A stretch of 64,000 bases of DNA from Paenibacillus sp. HB172176 (GCF_011947265.1 NZ_JAATHD010000002.1:124001-188000); one strand, 5' to 3'. Counted from the stretch's first letter, positions 25,404 to 35,521 are shown. The notes: generated from the sequence alone by a model not told the origin. A program made the numbers and translations.

Positions 25404-27512
25404 TCATGGGTTCCATTTCTCCAGCAACGCAGTACGCTCGCCGCGATAGAGCAGCTTGAGCCTGTGCAGCGCGCGGGTGCATCCGACATAGAGCAGCTTG
25501 GCGTCAAGCTCGCCGTAGGCTTCTCTTCCCGCGTCGGCAATCAATACCGCGTCGAACTCCAGTCCCTTGGACAGATAAGCGGGGACAACCGTGAGGCCGC
25601 CGCCGTACTCGGGCTGCTTGCTCACGACAAGTGAAGCCTGGAAGCCGCTCTCCTGCAGAGCCTCGTGAATGGCTTCGCATTCCTTGGCCGTGCGTCCAAT
25701 AACTGCAATTGTATCGAACTCCCCTGCCCCTTGCCAATCCGTCAAAATACCCGCAATCGCCTCCAGCCACCGCTCATCAGCCACTCCGACCGCTTCAACG
25801 GGATCGCCGCTGCGGAACACGGGCACGGCTGGCTTCACGCCGCCGGTCATGCCGCCGAGTATAACATTGGCGAATTCAATAATCTCCATCGTGGAGCGAT
25901 AGCTTCGATTTAGCTCGAAGAAGCCCGTCACCTCCTCCGGATAGAGGTCCATTAGCTCCCCCCAGCTCGATATGCCGGCATAGCTATGAATTCCCTGCTG
26001 CAAATCGCCCAGAATGGTCATAGAAGGCGTTCGCTGACAAGCCTTCAGCACTTCAAGCTGGAAGGGCGAATAATCCTGCGCTTCGTCGATGACAATATGA
26101 TCGAAGGGCGCGGTTTTGAGCCCTTGAAGCTTAAGCTCGATGTAGGCCAGCGGCGCCAGATCCTCCGCGGCCGCGAGCCCTTTCCCGAGCCTCTCCGCCG
26201 TCTGCTTTGCTATCCCTTTCCCAATGCCGGGAAGCAGTGACTTGCCCTTGAATAGAGAAGCGTACAGCTGAACGGATGTATAGGACGGGATTTTCGAAGA
26301 GAAGCTTTTCAAACGGGCCTTCCATTGCGCCTTCACCTTCTTGTCCGCCACGCCCCGTTGCTTCAGCTCGGATTCGGTCCAGCGCCTGATCCGGCTGACG
26401 AGACGATCGCGCTTCTCCATAATAGCTTCTTCGCCATAATCCGTCTCGTACCATTCCTTCAATTGACTTGCCGACAAAGTGCAACGATTCGAGAGAGCGA
26501 AGTCCGTCTGAGGCAGAATCGATTCTTGCAATTCGCGGAGTCTCTCGTCGATCATCGCTTTGAAGGCGAGGCTCCCCTTGAAACGTCCGGAAGCATGCTC
26601 CCATTCCTCCGCGCTGCGCTTCTCTTCGAACCAGTGTGACATGACCTCGGAAGGATCGCTTAACGCAACCGCATGCTGCAGCAGCTCGGACGCCCAGTCC
26701 GGGAAGGTTGTCTGACCGATATCCCCTACCCCCAGCTCGGGAAGCACGCCGGAGATATAATCGAGGAACATTCGGTTCGGAGCGAAGATCATCATGCGAT
26801 CCGCGCGAATTCTTCCTTCATATTGATAGAGCAGGAAGGCGAGCCGATGCAGCGCGACCGTCGTTTTCCCAGAGCCTGCGACGCCTTGTATGAACAGCGC
26901 CTTGTTCCGCTCCGCGCGGATGATCCTATCTTGCTCGCCCTGAATGGTCGAGACGATATCGCGCAGCTTATTGTCCTTGTTCTCTCCCAGCCGATACAGC
27001 AGGAACTCATCGGACACCGCGCCCTCTTCCTGTCCGCGAACATAGCTGTCTACCAATCGTTGAATTTCTTCATTTCTTATCATAAAATTCCGCTTCAAAT
27101 GCACATAGCCTTGAATCTCGCCATCCGGCGATTCATAAGCGGCGGGATCATCCCCGCCCGTGAACGAGTAGAACATGCTCGCCGCGGGGGCGCGCCAGTC
27201 GATCACGAGGAGTTCGTTGCTCCGGCTCCGGGCAACGCCGGCTTTACCGATATAGAGCGCCTTCGCCTCCCCTTCATCCGCTTCAGCCTGCGCGTCTTCG
27301 GGCAGCTCCTGAAAGTCGATTCTGCCGAAGTAAGGCTCCTTCAACGCAATCTGCAGCCTCCGTTTCTGCTCCTCACGCTGCAAATCCAGCATTTGCTCCG
27401 TAAAGTCGCTGCCCGTGTAACGCGGCGGCATATCTCGCAGCTGCTCCTTCATTTCTTGAATCGAACTCGTTAGCCGCTCTTGCTCTTCCTGTAGTGCGTT
27501 TTGTTCTGACAT
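25404..27512 (-). CDS. helD: RNA polymerase recycling motor HelD
   Basis: A 702-residue UvrD-like ATPase. The N-terminal coiled coil (ALQEEQERLTSSIQEMKEQL) inserts into RNA polymerase in characterised HelD. Walker A is GVAGSGKTTVALHRL, Walker B VIDEAQDYSPFQLEVL, with LNRSYRST and VGCTRALHRLKLL helicase motifs. It is somewhat shorter than B. subtilis HelD. HelD frees stalled RNA polymerase and some versions protect against rifamycins; no rifamycin-associated element was identified here. GGAGG lies before the ATG. Confidence 0.93.
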   Translation of the reverse strand: MSEQNALQEEQERLTSSIQEMKEQLRDMPPRYTGSDFTEQMLDLQREEQKRRLQIALKEPYFGRIDFQELPEDAQAEADEGEAKALYIGKAGVARSRSNELLVIDWRAPAASMFYSFTGGDDPAAYESPDGEIQGYVHLKRNFMIRNEEIQRLVDSYVRGQEEGAVSDEFLLYRLGENKDNKLRDIVSTIQGEQDRIIRAERNKALFIQGVAGSGKTTVALHRLAFLLYQYEGRIRADRMMIFAPNRMFLDYISGVLPELGVGDIGQTTFPDWASELLQHAVALSDPSEVMSHWFEEKRSAEEWEHASGRFKGSLAFKAMIDERLRELQESILPQTDFALSNRCTLSASQLKEWYETDYGEEAIMEKRDRLVSRIRRWTESELKQRGVADKKVKAQWKARLKSFSSKIPSYTSVQLYASLFKGKSLLPGIGKGIAKQTAERLGKGLAAAEDLAPLAYIELKLQGLKTAPFDHIVIDEAQDYSPFQLEVLKACQRTPSMTILGDLQQGIHSYAGISSWGELMDLYPEEVTGFFELNRSYRSTMEIIEFANVILGGMTGGVKPAVPVFRSGDPVEAVGVADERWLEAIAGILTDWQGAGEFDTIAVIGRTAKECEAIHEALQESGFQASLVVSKQPEYGGGLTVVPAYLSKGLEFDAVLIADAGREAYGELDAKLLYVGCTRALHRLKLLYRGERTALLEKWNP

Positions 27513-27752
27513 GTGCTGTACGCCTCCTTGACCCGATTTGGAATATTGCGATCGCAGATGTAAAAAGCCAAGACCATGATGGACTCAGCTTCGTCAGTTC
27601 GTATTGCGATCAAATGGGCAGCGGTGCTCTTCAGGGTCTTTCGACTCTCGGCACATGTCTCTATGATTTGTTAATCTTGCTTCTGTCGCGTTTTTCCGCT
27701 TCGCGCTTACATGCTTCTGCTCGCCTGCAGCCTCTTGCAGCCAAGCTTGTCA

Positions 27753-28046
27753 TTAACCGTTCAGCCTTGATCCCCAAAAGCCCACTAATAATATCACAAC
27801 AATCAGGTTCACTGCAATCAAATAAGGAATGCCGACTGTGAAGGAGCGATGCAGCGTCTTATGACGCCATGTCTTCATGCCGTACCATATCCCGAGCGCG
27901 CCTCCGATGGCGGCTGTCAGGAAGAAGCGCTTCTCCGGCACTCTCCGCTTTCCTCGCTTCGCTCTTCGCTTGTCATATCCCAATAATAGGAAGGCATATC
28001 CGTTCATGATCGCCAGATACGCGAATAATCCGTATAAGAACAGCAT
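27753..28046 (-). CDS. DUF1294 small membrane protein
   Basis: A 97-residue protein with three to four hydrophobic segments and the family block LLLGYDKRRAKRGKRRVPEK followed by GGALGIWYGMKTWRHKT. DUF1294 proteins have unknown function. ATG 28046 sits at good spacing from GAGGGTGG; the GTG at 28049 is too close to it. It ends 240 bases before helD's start; that gap (27513-27752) shows no gene, only an ATTGCGATC direct repeat. Confidence 0.85.
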   Translation of the reverse strand: MLFLYGLFAYLAIMNGYAFLLLGYDKRRAKRGKRRVPEKRFFLTAAIGGALGIWYGMKTWRHKTLHRSFTVGIPYLIAVNLIVVILLVGFWGSRLNG

Positions 28047-28066
28047 CACATACCACCCTCTCTCTC

Positions 28067-30670
28067 TTACTGATGCCTTGGCTTGACGCGGTTTGTCGGA
28101 ATCGCAGCATTAGGATCATCCGGCCAATAATGCTTCGGATAACGGCCCTTGAGATCCTTCTTCACCTCAAAATACGTATTCGCCCAAAAGCTCGCCAAAT
28201 CCTGCGTCACCTGCACGGGTCGCTGGGATGGCGAGAGAAGATGCAAGGTTAGCGGCAGCGTGCCGCCGGCCAGCCTCGGCGTCTGCTGCAGGCCGAACAG
28301 CTCCTGTAAGCGAACGGAAGAGAACGGCGCCTGTGGATCGCTGTAATCGATAGGGACGCGTGAGCCGCTTGGCGCCGTCCAATGAGTCGGAACCTGCTCG
28401 TCCAAACGCTGCTTCTGCTTCCACGAGAGCATCCCTTCCAGCAACTGAGCAATCTTCAGCTTCTGCAGATCGGCATAGCTGCGCTTCCCATATACATGAG
28501 GCCTTAACCATTCATCAAGCGTCGCCAACAACGCTTCGTCGCTTGCATCCGGCCAATCTCCTTCACCGCTCCCATGCATCAGCGCCATTCGGGCTTGCAG
28601 ACTTCTCGCTTGCTTGGTCATTGGAAGCAGCTCCAGCTTCGATAAAGCAACGCCCTCCATTAAGGCGTCCGCCACAGCCTCTTCATCAGGCGCTTGCAGC
28701 GGCCTCTCCCTGAGCAGCAGCACGCCGAGCTTCAAGCGTTCCCTCGCGCGCACTGTTCTTCCGGCAGCATCCCACTCAACAGCCTCTTCCGTGACCAGCC
28801 ATTCAGACAGCTCCCGCTCGAGTTCCTCCTGCGAGATCGACTCCGCCAATTGGATCCGCGCTTCGCCTCCCCCGTCATCCAGCTCGCATACGACAAGATA
28901 CGGCGCTTGTGACAGAAGCTCCTCCTGCCGCAGCACGGCTCCGCGGCCGTTCGAGAGCAGGAATCGCCCATCCTGTCTTCGCTGCGCGATTCGGTCGGGA
29001 TACGCATGGGCAAGCAGGCTGCCAATTGGGTTTCCTGTTAAGCCATTGCCTGCAAGAGCCTCTATGCCGTTCCGTTTGCGGGCACCGTTGCTTGCACTAG
29101 CGTCGCTGCCTGCTGAGCTTTCCCTCGCGCTGCCGGCTTTGTCAATGATGCCAGTGGACGGCGAAAGGCCTAACTCTCGCTTACCAAGCTCTTGCGACAG
29201 CACCTGCTCCCATTGCTGAGCCTGCCTAACAACGCGCTGGGCGGCGGCATCCTCGCGGGAAGCATTGTCGAGCGCTTGGAGCCGAAGGCTCAGATCCGCT
29301 CGACGCTCGCCTCCGAGCAAATCCCTGTCGCTGAGCAAAGCGGCCAGCCTGCAGCCAAGCTCAAGATAGCCTCGATCAGCCGCTCTTAGAAGCATGGAGC
29401 CGAGTCTCGGCGATAGGCCAAGATTCGCAATTCGCCTGCCGCGCCCGGTTGGTTTGCCTTCCCCGTCAATGGCTCCCAGCTTTGACAATAGCGTTAATGC
29501 CTGTTTGTAAGCGGCAATCGGCGGAGGCGTAAGCCAATCCAGCTCGCCGGGATCCGCCACGCCCCAAACCGCCAGCTCTAGCGCGAGAGAAGACAAATCC
29601 GTCTCCGCGATTTCCGGCTTCGCTTGATCGGGAAGCCGCAGCTGCTCATCCTGCGTCCACAGCCGGTAGCAGACGCCAGGCGCCTGCCTGCCCGCGCGGC
29701 CTCTGCGCTGGTCGGCCGACGCCTTCGAGACCGGCGCCGTTTCCAGCCTGCTGAGGCCGCTGCGGGGCGAGAATGCCGACACCCGCATCAAACCGCTGTC
29801 CACGACAATGCGAACGCCGTCCACCGTCAAGCTGGACTCGGCGATGGAGGTGGCCAGCACAATCTTTCGTTTGCCGACAGCGCATGAGGCAACGGCCTCC
29901 GACTGCGCTTCCAGCGTCATGGAGCCATGCAGCTCGCGAACGCTGACGCCGGTCGGCAAGCCCGCCTCCTCCAGCCGTCTCGCCGTGCGCCGAATCTCCG
30001 ACATGCCCGGCAAGAAGGCCAGCACGTCGCCCTCATGCCGATGGAGCGCTTGCATGATCGTCTGCGCCATGGCTTGCTCGAGCGGCAGCGTTCTGCGCGT
30101 CGCCGCGTAATGCGTCGCGACGGGGAAGTGCCGCCCCGCGCTGCGAATAACAGGCGCATCGCCGAGCAGTTCAGCGAGCGGCCCTTCCTGAAGCGTCGCC
30201 GACATGACGGCGATCCGCAGATCCTCTCGCAGCAGCGCTTGCGCCTGCAGACTAAGAGCGAGTCCCAGATCGCCATGCAGATGGCGCTCATGGAACTCGT
30301 CGAACAGAATAATCCCGACTCCTTCCAGAGCCGGGTCCTTCTGCAGCATCCGCGTCAGGATGCCTTCCGTTATCACTTCGATTCTCGTAGCCGGACTAAT
30401 TCTCGCATCCAATCGAACGCGATAACCAGCCGTCTCGCCTACCTTCTCGCCAAGCAGTCGCGCCATATAGCCGGCTGCTGCTCTTGCCGCGAGCCTTCTC
30501 GGCTCCAGCATGATAATCTTCTTCCCGTTCAGCCACGGCTGCTGGAGCAGAGCCAGCGGCACCCGGGTGGTCTTGCCGGCGCCGGGCTCTGCGACGAGCA
30601 CCGCATTCCTGCCGCTGCGCATAGCCTCCAGAAACGAAGGCAGCGCCTCTTCAATCGGCAGCTCGTACAT
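28067..30670 (-). CDS. hrpB: ATP-dependent helicase HrpB
   Basis: An 867-residue DEAH-family helicase. Walker A AEPGAGKTTRVP, motif II DEFHERHLHGD, motif III MSATL, ATSIAESSLTVDG and QRRGRAGRQAPG are in order in the first 340 residues, followed by helicase-associated and HrpB C-terminal domains ending KGRYPKHYWPDDP. A hydrophilic Ser/Gly/Asn-rich insert lies around residues 500-530. HrpB's cellular role is poorly known. AAGGAGG precedes the ATG. It ends 20 bases before the DUF1294 gene. Confidence 0.95.
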   Translation of the reverse strand: MYELPIEEALPSFLEAMRSGRNAVLVAEPGAGKTTRVPLALLQQPWLNGKKIIMLEPRRLAARAAAGYMARLLGEKVGETAGYRVRLDARISPATRIEVITEGILTRMLQKDPALEGVGIILFDEFHERHLHGDLGLALSLQAQALLREDLRIAVMSATLQEGPLAELLGDAPVIRSAGRHFPVATHYAATRRTLPLEQAMAQTIMQALHRHEGDVLAFLPGMSEIRRTARRLEEAGLPTGVSVRELHGSMTLEAQSEAVASCAVGKRKIVLATSIAESSLTVDGVRIVVDSGLMRVSAFSPRSGLSRLETAPVSKASADQRRGRAGRQAPGVCYRLWTQDEQLRLPDQAKPEIAETDLSSLALELAVWGVADPGELDWLTPPPIAAYKQALTLLSKLGAIDGEGKPTGRGRRIANLGLSPRLGSMLLRAADRGYLELGCRLAALLSDRDLLGGERRADLSLRLQALDNASREDAAAQRVVRQAQQWEQVLSQELGKRELGLSPSTGIIDKAGSARESSAGSDASASNGARKRNGIEALAGNGLTGNPIGSLLAHAYPDRIAQRRQDGRFLLSNGRGAVLRQEELLSQAPYLVVCELDDGGGEARIQLAESISQEELERELSEWLVTEEAVEWDAAGRTVRARERLKLGVLLLRERPLQAPDEEAVADALMEGVALSKLELLPMTKQARSLQARMALMHGSGEGDWPDASDEALLATLDEWLRPHVYGKRSYADLQKLKIAQLLEGMLSWKQKQRLDEQVPTHWTAPSGSRVPIDYSDPQAPFSSVRLQELFGLQQTPRLAGGTLPLTLHLLSPSQRPVQVTQDLASFWANTYFEVKKDLKGRYPKHYWPDDPNAAIPTNRVKPRHQ

Positions 30671-30832
30671 TTCGCAACCTCCTTACAACTGTCCCTAACG
30701 CTTCCATATAAATCGTCAAAATTGTCCGCGAATTCGTCCTCTAGCCAAGTTCGACCTGCTCCCGGCTGTTCTGCAACTCACCCGCCCCGCTCATTCGGCT
30801 TTCGGGCGATTCCGTCTATCTCCGCGACACGC

Positions 30833-32611
30833 CTACTCCGCCCTCTCATCGAGCGGGTAGAAGACAAGATTGATCGGGAAAGCCGAGCCTGCCGGAGGAC
30901 TGAAATCAATATCGAGGGCATCTTCCTTGCCCGTTGTCTTGTACAGCATAATCATCCCGTCGAAGGCGGTGAGCACGCCGGAATTCGGCACCTTGATCAG
31001 CTCGCCGTTAATCTTGAACGGTCCTTTGAACGCTCCGCCCTTCGCCAGCAGCAGAATCGCCATCTTCCTCGGCTTGTCGGAATGAATGTGATACACGGTT
31101 CCGAAGTTGCCGGACAGCGTAGCCTCCGTGCCTCGCTGCGGATCGAAGCCCTTCTGGAATGGATCCAGTATACCATCTCCAATAACCAGGTTCATTGGCT
31201 TCTGCAAGCCTTGCTCGGACACATCAACCTGCCAGTCGAAGCCGTCGATCGGGAAGGTGCCGCGAATATGGCCGCTAAACGGCAGCTTGTTCAGCTCCGT
31301 CATGGAGGCCGATACCGTGTCCGCTGCAGCGAACGTGAAAGTGATCTCTCCGTCCGTCTCTACATCATACATCAGATTAACGCCTTGTCCAGGATAGAAA
31401 TCCGGAAACTGCTTATAGATAAACGTCTGTCCCGGGGGAACAACCATCGTTCTGTCGGTGGTATCGTCTACGAGGAAATCGACCATCGCCTCGCTGCCGA
31501 TCAAATGTGCGTACAGGGAAGGAAATACCTCGCCTTTCCTCGTCGTATGGATCGTGACGGGCTCATCCGTGTCATTCGTAGCCAGAATCGCGAAGCCGAC
31601 CTTCTCTTCGGTGCCGTTCAGATGATCCGCGTACAGCCTGCCTTTGCCATTGATTTTATCTTGATAGAGAATGCCTGTTTCGGTGAACGTTTCCGGGCTG
31701 TCGCTGATAAGCAGCGTCCGGGATTTGTCTTCGGTGACGGTTTTCGGCAAATTCGCCAGGTTGAAATAATGATTGTACAGCGTGCTCCAGTCGGTTGGAA
31801 TATAACTGCCGACAGGCTTTGTATAGATCGGGAACTGGTCCTCGGTCAGATAGATCTTGTCTTCGATCACCAGCTCGCGGGTGAACGGAGCGCTCGTATT
31901 GCCGTTCTTGTCTTTGACCGTAAGCGTAATCGGATAAGTGCCTGCTTTGAAGAACGCTTCTTCGTTGCCCTCCCAATTCATCACGATGCCTTCCGCATCG
32001 GGATCGTAGCTCAAATTGATATAGTCGATTGGCTCGCCGATTTGGTAGGTTGGTTTGCCGAAGGTGAATTTCGCTACCGGCTTGGAATTGTTAGAGGTTG
32101 GATCATAATTGCCCGCCGGCTTGTCCACATGAATAATGTCGACTCGGCGCAGTTCGGAATTGTACGTATACGTAGCTCCCATATAATCGGATAACCAAGT
32201 CAGCTTGATCAGCAATCGATCGTTCACGATCATCGCCACATCGTCGAAGGGATAGGAAATTCCGTTCACCCAGGCGCTCTTGTTGTCGCTGTTCAGCAAA
32301 ATTTCCGTCGTAGGCGTCTCCATGACAATATTGCGCGTCTCCGGCTGCCATTCGACCTTCATGCCGAAGGCGTCTCCCAGAAACTTCGCAGGCACATAGC
32401 TTCGGCCGGCGCGAATCGTAGCCGGCGCGTCCAGCGTGATTTGCTCGCCGTTCAAGAAGGCTTCCGCCTTGTCCAGATAAAAAATGACGTAATTCGTCCC
32501 CGACGTAATTGGCGCGTCCAGCGCTGCCGCGTGACCGATCGGCGCGGTCGTCAGGAAGGCGGACAGCAATAAAGCCGCCTTCAGCTTTCTGCTCTTGCTC
32601 AAATAAGGCAT
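30833..32611 (-). CDS. Secreted protein with copper-amine-oxidase N domain
   Basis: A 592-residue exported protein. A signal peptide (basic KSRKLK, hydrophobic core, cleavage after GHA) is followed by a copper amine oxidase N-terminal domain (YVPAKFLGDAFGMKVEWQ, residues about 50-130) and a PKD/Ig-like segment (GTYPITLTVKDKNGNTS). The remainder has no recognised catalytic motif and may be a surface adhesin or stalk. No copper amine oxidase catalytic domain is present. ATG 32611 has GAGGAG; the frame extends to 32674 without a site. It stands alone. Confidence 0.85.
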   Translation of the reverse strand: MPYLSKSRKLKAALLLSAFLTTAPIGHAAALDAPITSGTNYVIFYLDKAEAFLNGEQITLDAPATIRAGRSYVPAKFLGDAFGMKVEWQPETRNIVMETPTTEILLNSDNKSAWVNGISYPFDDVAMIVNDRLLIKLTWLSDYMGATYTYNSELRRVDIIHVDKPAGNYDPTSNNSKPVAKFTFGKPTYQIGEPIDYINLSYDPDAEGIVMNWEGNEEAFFKAGTYPITLTVKDKNGNTSAPFTRELVIEDKIYLTEDQFPIYTKPVGSYIPTDWSTLYNHYFNLANLPKTVTEDKSRTLLISDSPETFTETGILYQDKINGKGRLYADHLNGTEEKVGFAILATNDTDEPVTIHTTRKGEVFPSLYAHLIGSEAMVDFLVDDTTDRTMVVPPGQTFIYKQFPDFYPGQGVNLMYDVETDGEITFTFAAADTVSASMTELNKLPFSGHIRGTFPIDGFDWQVDVSEQGLQKPMNLVIGDGILDPFQKGFDPQRGTEATLSGNFGTVYHIHSDKPRKMAILLLAKGGAFKGPFKINGELIKVPNSGVLTAFDGMIMLYKTTGKEDALDIDFSPPAGSAFPINLVFYPLDERAE

Positions 32612-32767
32612 CTCTGCAACTCCTCTGTCTCTATGTATGGCGCGGCTCTTCGATCTCTGCCTGAGCAAAGTCAATGCTTTCGAAGGTGCTCTTCTTCGAA
32701 ACGTTGCGACAAGCCGACTAACGATTAGACGTGCGAGGCTTGGAAAAGTTGCACAATATTTTTTCCT

Positions 32768-33610
32768 TTATATCTGCAACTCATTCATCAACGCCGTTGC
32801 AGCCAGCAAGATGACGACCTCGATTCCTTCGTTCATAGCTCCATAGGTATCGCCGGTTAAGCCGCCGAGCTTGCGATTCAACCACCGGGCCATAACGACT
32901 CCAGCCGCTAAAGTCAGCAGGGCCGCAGCAGCGGCTATGACGACTGACTCCATATAGTTAAATTCATTAATCATTAACATTATTAATGATAGAATAAGCG
33001 CCAAAACCCCTGCTCCAACAGCGTATATATATTTAGCATCATTAAACATCCGCCCCATGCCTTCGCCCGGTCTCGCCGGCTGCCAGCCGACAATGGCCAT
33101 TGCCATCCATGCCCGGCTGAAGCAGCAGGCTAGAATTAGCAGGGCAGGGAACCCGGCAGCATCCCCGTTGCCATAAGCTTTCAGCCACTCCGCAAGCAAG
33201 GAAGCCTTCAACAGAAGCAGCAGCACCCCCGCAATGACTCCCATCGCCCCCACTCTGCTATCATTCATGATGACCAGCATTCGTTCCCTGGAGCGATGGC
33301 TAAGCACGCCGTCGGCCGTATCCATGAGTCCGTCGAGATGAAGACCGCCGCTCAGCGCCGTCAACAGCATGAGCAGCAGAACCGCGGCAGGCCATGGCGG
33401 CAGTATTGCATCCAGAAGCCACGAGGCGCAGGCGCCGATCAAACCGATGAATAAGCCCGCAAGGGGGAAGTAGAGGATGCTTCGGGCAAGCACTTGACGT
33501 TCGAATGGGACGGATACGGGAAGGGGCAGTCGCGTAAGAAATTGAATCGCCGCAACCGCGGCTTGAAGCTGCAACCGCAGTGGATGGTTTTCGCCGATGC
33601 TCGTCTTCAT
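32768..33610 (-). CDS. cobS: Adenosylcobinamide-GDP ribazoletransferase
   Basis: A 280-residue membrane enzyme joining adenosylcobinamide-GDP and alpha-ribazole, the last step of cobalamin assembly. Motifs FLTRLPLPV, GGLHLDGLMDTADGVLSHRSRERML and SRVGAMGVIAG are diagnostic, in a hydrophobic protein with about six helices. The ATG overlaps the cobU stop (ATGA), so 33610 is the start although the frame remains open to 33688. Last gene of the riboswitch-controlled cobalamin operon. Confidence 0.95.
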   Translation of the reverse strand: MKTSIGENHPLRLQLQAAVAAIQFLTRLPLPVSVPFERQVLARSILYFPLAGLFIGLIGACASWLLDAILPPWPAAVLLLMLLTALSGGLHLDGLMDTADGVLSHRSRERMLVIMNDSRVGAMGVIAGVLLLLLKASLLAEWLKAYGNGDAAGFPALLILACCFSRAWMAMAIVGWQPARPGEGMGRMFNDAKYIYAVGAGVLALILSLIMLMINEFNYMESVVIAAAAALLTLAAGVVMARWLNRKLGGLTGDTYGAMNEGIEVVILLAATALMNELQI

Positions 33611-34296
33611 TCCAGTGTTTCCCAATCGAAGGCAAGCGATTTCAACTCGACGGGAATGCCGGCCGTCACAAGAAACACGCGGTCGCAACTATCAGCCAAG
33701 CGTTGATTCAGTCTGCCTGCTTCGTCCCGGAAAGCTCTTCCCAGCGAGTAGCTTGGCACGATGCCGTCTCCGACTTCATTCGTCACAAGCAGGAGCGGGT
33801 ATGGATAATGCTGAATGGCGACAGTCAGCTTCTCGATCTCCGTTTCAAGGGGCTCTTTCTCTTTGCTATTATCTGTCACGGCATTCTCCGCTGGAGAAAG
33901 CTGATGCCCTTCCATGGCCTTGCCGTTCTCCAAGCAGGCATCTTCCTCCCCTCCATCTGTCGTCTCCAGCCGCAGCTGCCAATTCGTCAGCCATAGCGTA
34001 AGACAATCCAACAGCACTGCCGGCGGCTTCTTCCACACGCCTCTCTCCATGCCTTCCTTGAAATGCGCTGCAAGCTGAATCAGAAGCTCCGCCGCATGCA
34101 ACGGCTCTTCCATTAACGTCCAGGCGAATGAGGATGCCTCCCGATTCGCTTGATGCATCCGAATGCGATCGCGCATCTCGTCGTCCAGCGCTTCGCAGGT
34201 TGCAATATAATAGCCTTCATCCGCAACGCGAGCCGCATATCGCTCGGCGAATTGGCTCTTGCCGCTTCTTGCCCCGCCGGTAATTAGAATCGCCAT
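33607..34296 (-). CDS. cobU: Cobinamide kinase/guanylyltransferase with an insert
   Basis: A 229-residue bifunctional enzyme that phosphorylates adenosylcobinamide and transfers GMP to it. P-loop GGARSGKSQFAE, YIATCEALDDEM, RIRMHQANR and VTNEVGDGIVPSYSLGRAFRDEAGRLNQ are all present. It is about 45 residues longer than usual because of an acidic, low-complexity insert (around residues 116-150) between DCLTLWLTNW and the next conserved block. GGAGG precedes the ATG. It sits between cobT and cobS, overlapping cobS by four bases. Confidence 0.94.
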   Translation of the reverse strand: MAILITGGARSGKSQFAERYAARVADEGYYIATCEALDDEMRDRIRMHQANREASSFAWTLMEEPLHAAELLIQLAAHFKEGMERGVWKKPPAVLLDCLTLWLTNWQLRLETTDGGEEDACLENGKAMEGHQLSPAENAVTDNSKEKEPLETEIEKLTVAIQHYPYPLLLVTNEVGDGIVPSYSLGRAFRDEAGRLNQRLADSCDRVFLVTAGIPVELKSLAFDWETLE

Positions 34297-34311
34297 ATCA
34301 ATGCGAACCTC

Positions 34312-35379
34312 CTATTGTTTGGATACGCCGGCGCTGTCAAAGGTCGCCATTTCCTGCATCAGCAGCAGCGCGGCATCGATTAGATGGAAGCATAGCACTG
34401 CCCCGGTTCCTTCTCCGAGTCTCATATCCAGCTGGAGAAGCGGAGTCAGGCCGATCGTTTCAAGCAGTTTGCCATGACCCTTCTCTTGAGACAGATGCGA
34501 TGCAATCATATAAGCATGCGCGTGAGAACTCAGACGCGATGCGACAATGGCCGCGGCCGAGGAAATATACCCGTCGATAACGACCGGACAGCGATTCGCC
34601 GCCGCGCCGAGAATAACGCCGACCAGTCCCGCTATCTCAAGTCCGCCGACCTTGCTGAGCACGTCGATTCCGTCATCCGAATCGGGACGGTTAACCGCTA
34701 TCGACCGCTCTACGATCTTGATTTTATGAAGCAGCGTTTCATCGTCTATGCCTGTTCCTCTGCCAACGGTATGCTCGGGCGGCAAGCCCGCCAGAATCGA
34801 GGTGATCGCCGCGCTGGCCGTGGTGTTGCCAATCCCCATTTCGCCGGTTGCGAACATTCGAACGCCTCTTTCTACCGCTTCTTCCACTATGGCAACCCCA
34901 ATCAGGATTGCAGCGATTGCCGTCTCACGGCTCATGGCCGTGCCGACAGCCATATTCGAAGTGCCCTTCATCAGCTTGCGGCTGACAAGCTTCGGATGCT
35001 CGAGCTCCTCCGCAACGCCGATGTCGACACAGATAACCTCGGCGCTTGCCTGCCTGGCAAGCACGTTCACCGCCGCGCCGCCATTCAGGAAATTCATGAC
35101 CATCTGCGGGGTAACCTCCTGCGGGAACGCGCTGATTCCTTCCGCGCATACGCCATGATCGCCCGCCATGACAACGACTGCACGCTTCGACAAATCCGGC
35201 CACAGCTCGCCGGTTATGCCTGCCGCTTGCTTTGCGATATGCTCCAGCTTGCCAAGGCTCCCCGGCGGCTTGGTCAAGTGGTCGGAACGCCGCTTCGCTT
35301 CCTCCGCCATTTCCTTGTTCGGCGCTTCAATCCGTTTTAATACAGCCTGAAGTCTCTCATCCGCATCCATGCCATTCAT
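34312..35379 (-). CDS. cobT: Nicotinate-nucleotide-DMB phosphoribosyltransferase
   Basis: A 355-residue enzyme that makes alpha-ribazole phosphate from dimethylbenzimidazole and nicotinate mononucleotide. LTKPPGSLGKLE, MAGDHGVCAEG, MGIGNTTASAA, GGLEIAGLVG and DMRLGEGTGAVLC (with the catalytic Glu) are all in place. A GTG at 35388 is too close to the GGGGGG site; ATG 35379 is preferred. First cob gene, 142 bases after the transporter genes, and 15 bases upstream of cobU. No terminator is visible in the 35380-35521 gap. Confidence 0.95.
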   Translation of the reverse strand: MNGMDADERLQAVLKRIEAPNKEMAEEAKRRSDHLTKPPGSLGKLEHIAKQAAGITGELWPDLSKRAVVVMAGDHGVCAEGISAFPQEVTPQMVMNFLNGGAAVNVLARQASAEVICVDIGVAEELEHPKLVSRKLMKGTSNMAVGTAMSRETAIAAILIGVAIVEEAVERGVRMFATGEMGIGNTTASAAITSILAGLPPEHTVGRGTGIDDETLLHKIKIVERSIAVNRPDSDDGIDVLSKVGGLEIAGLVGVILGAAANRCPVVIDGYISSAAAIVASRLSSHAHAYMIASHLSQEKGHGKLLETIGLTPLLQLDMRLGEGTGAVLCFHLIDAALLLMQEMATFDSAGVSKQ

Positions 35380-35521
35380 CCCTGTCACTTCCCCCCTTGC
35401 AATTCTCGTTATTCCAGTTCGCGCTCATTGCGAATCAAGCTTACTTTTAATCGATTCAAATCGTATCTCTCTTCCTTCCAGCCGAAATACATACCCTGCC
35501 GTAAGCATGTGGAAGTGACCA

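Noticed and set aside
26673..27473. Open frame of 266 codons on plus inside helD
   Set aside because: Mirror of helD coding sequence; no domain or ribosome site.
29927..32194. Open frame of about 755 codons on plus, opposite hrpB and the copper-amine-oxidase-N protein gene
   Set aside because: It is a shadow of two well-supported minus-strand genes; its translation is Arg/His/Gln-rich, has no recognisable domain and has no ribosome site.
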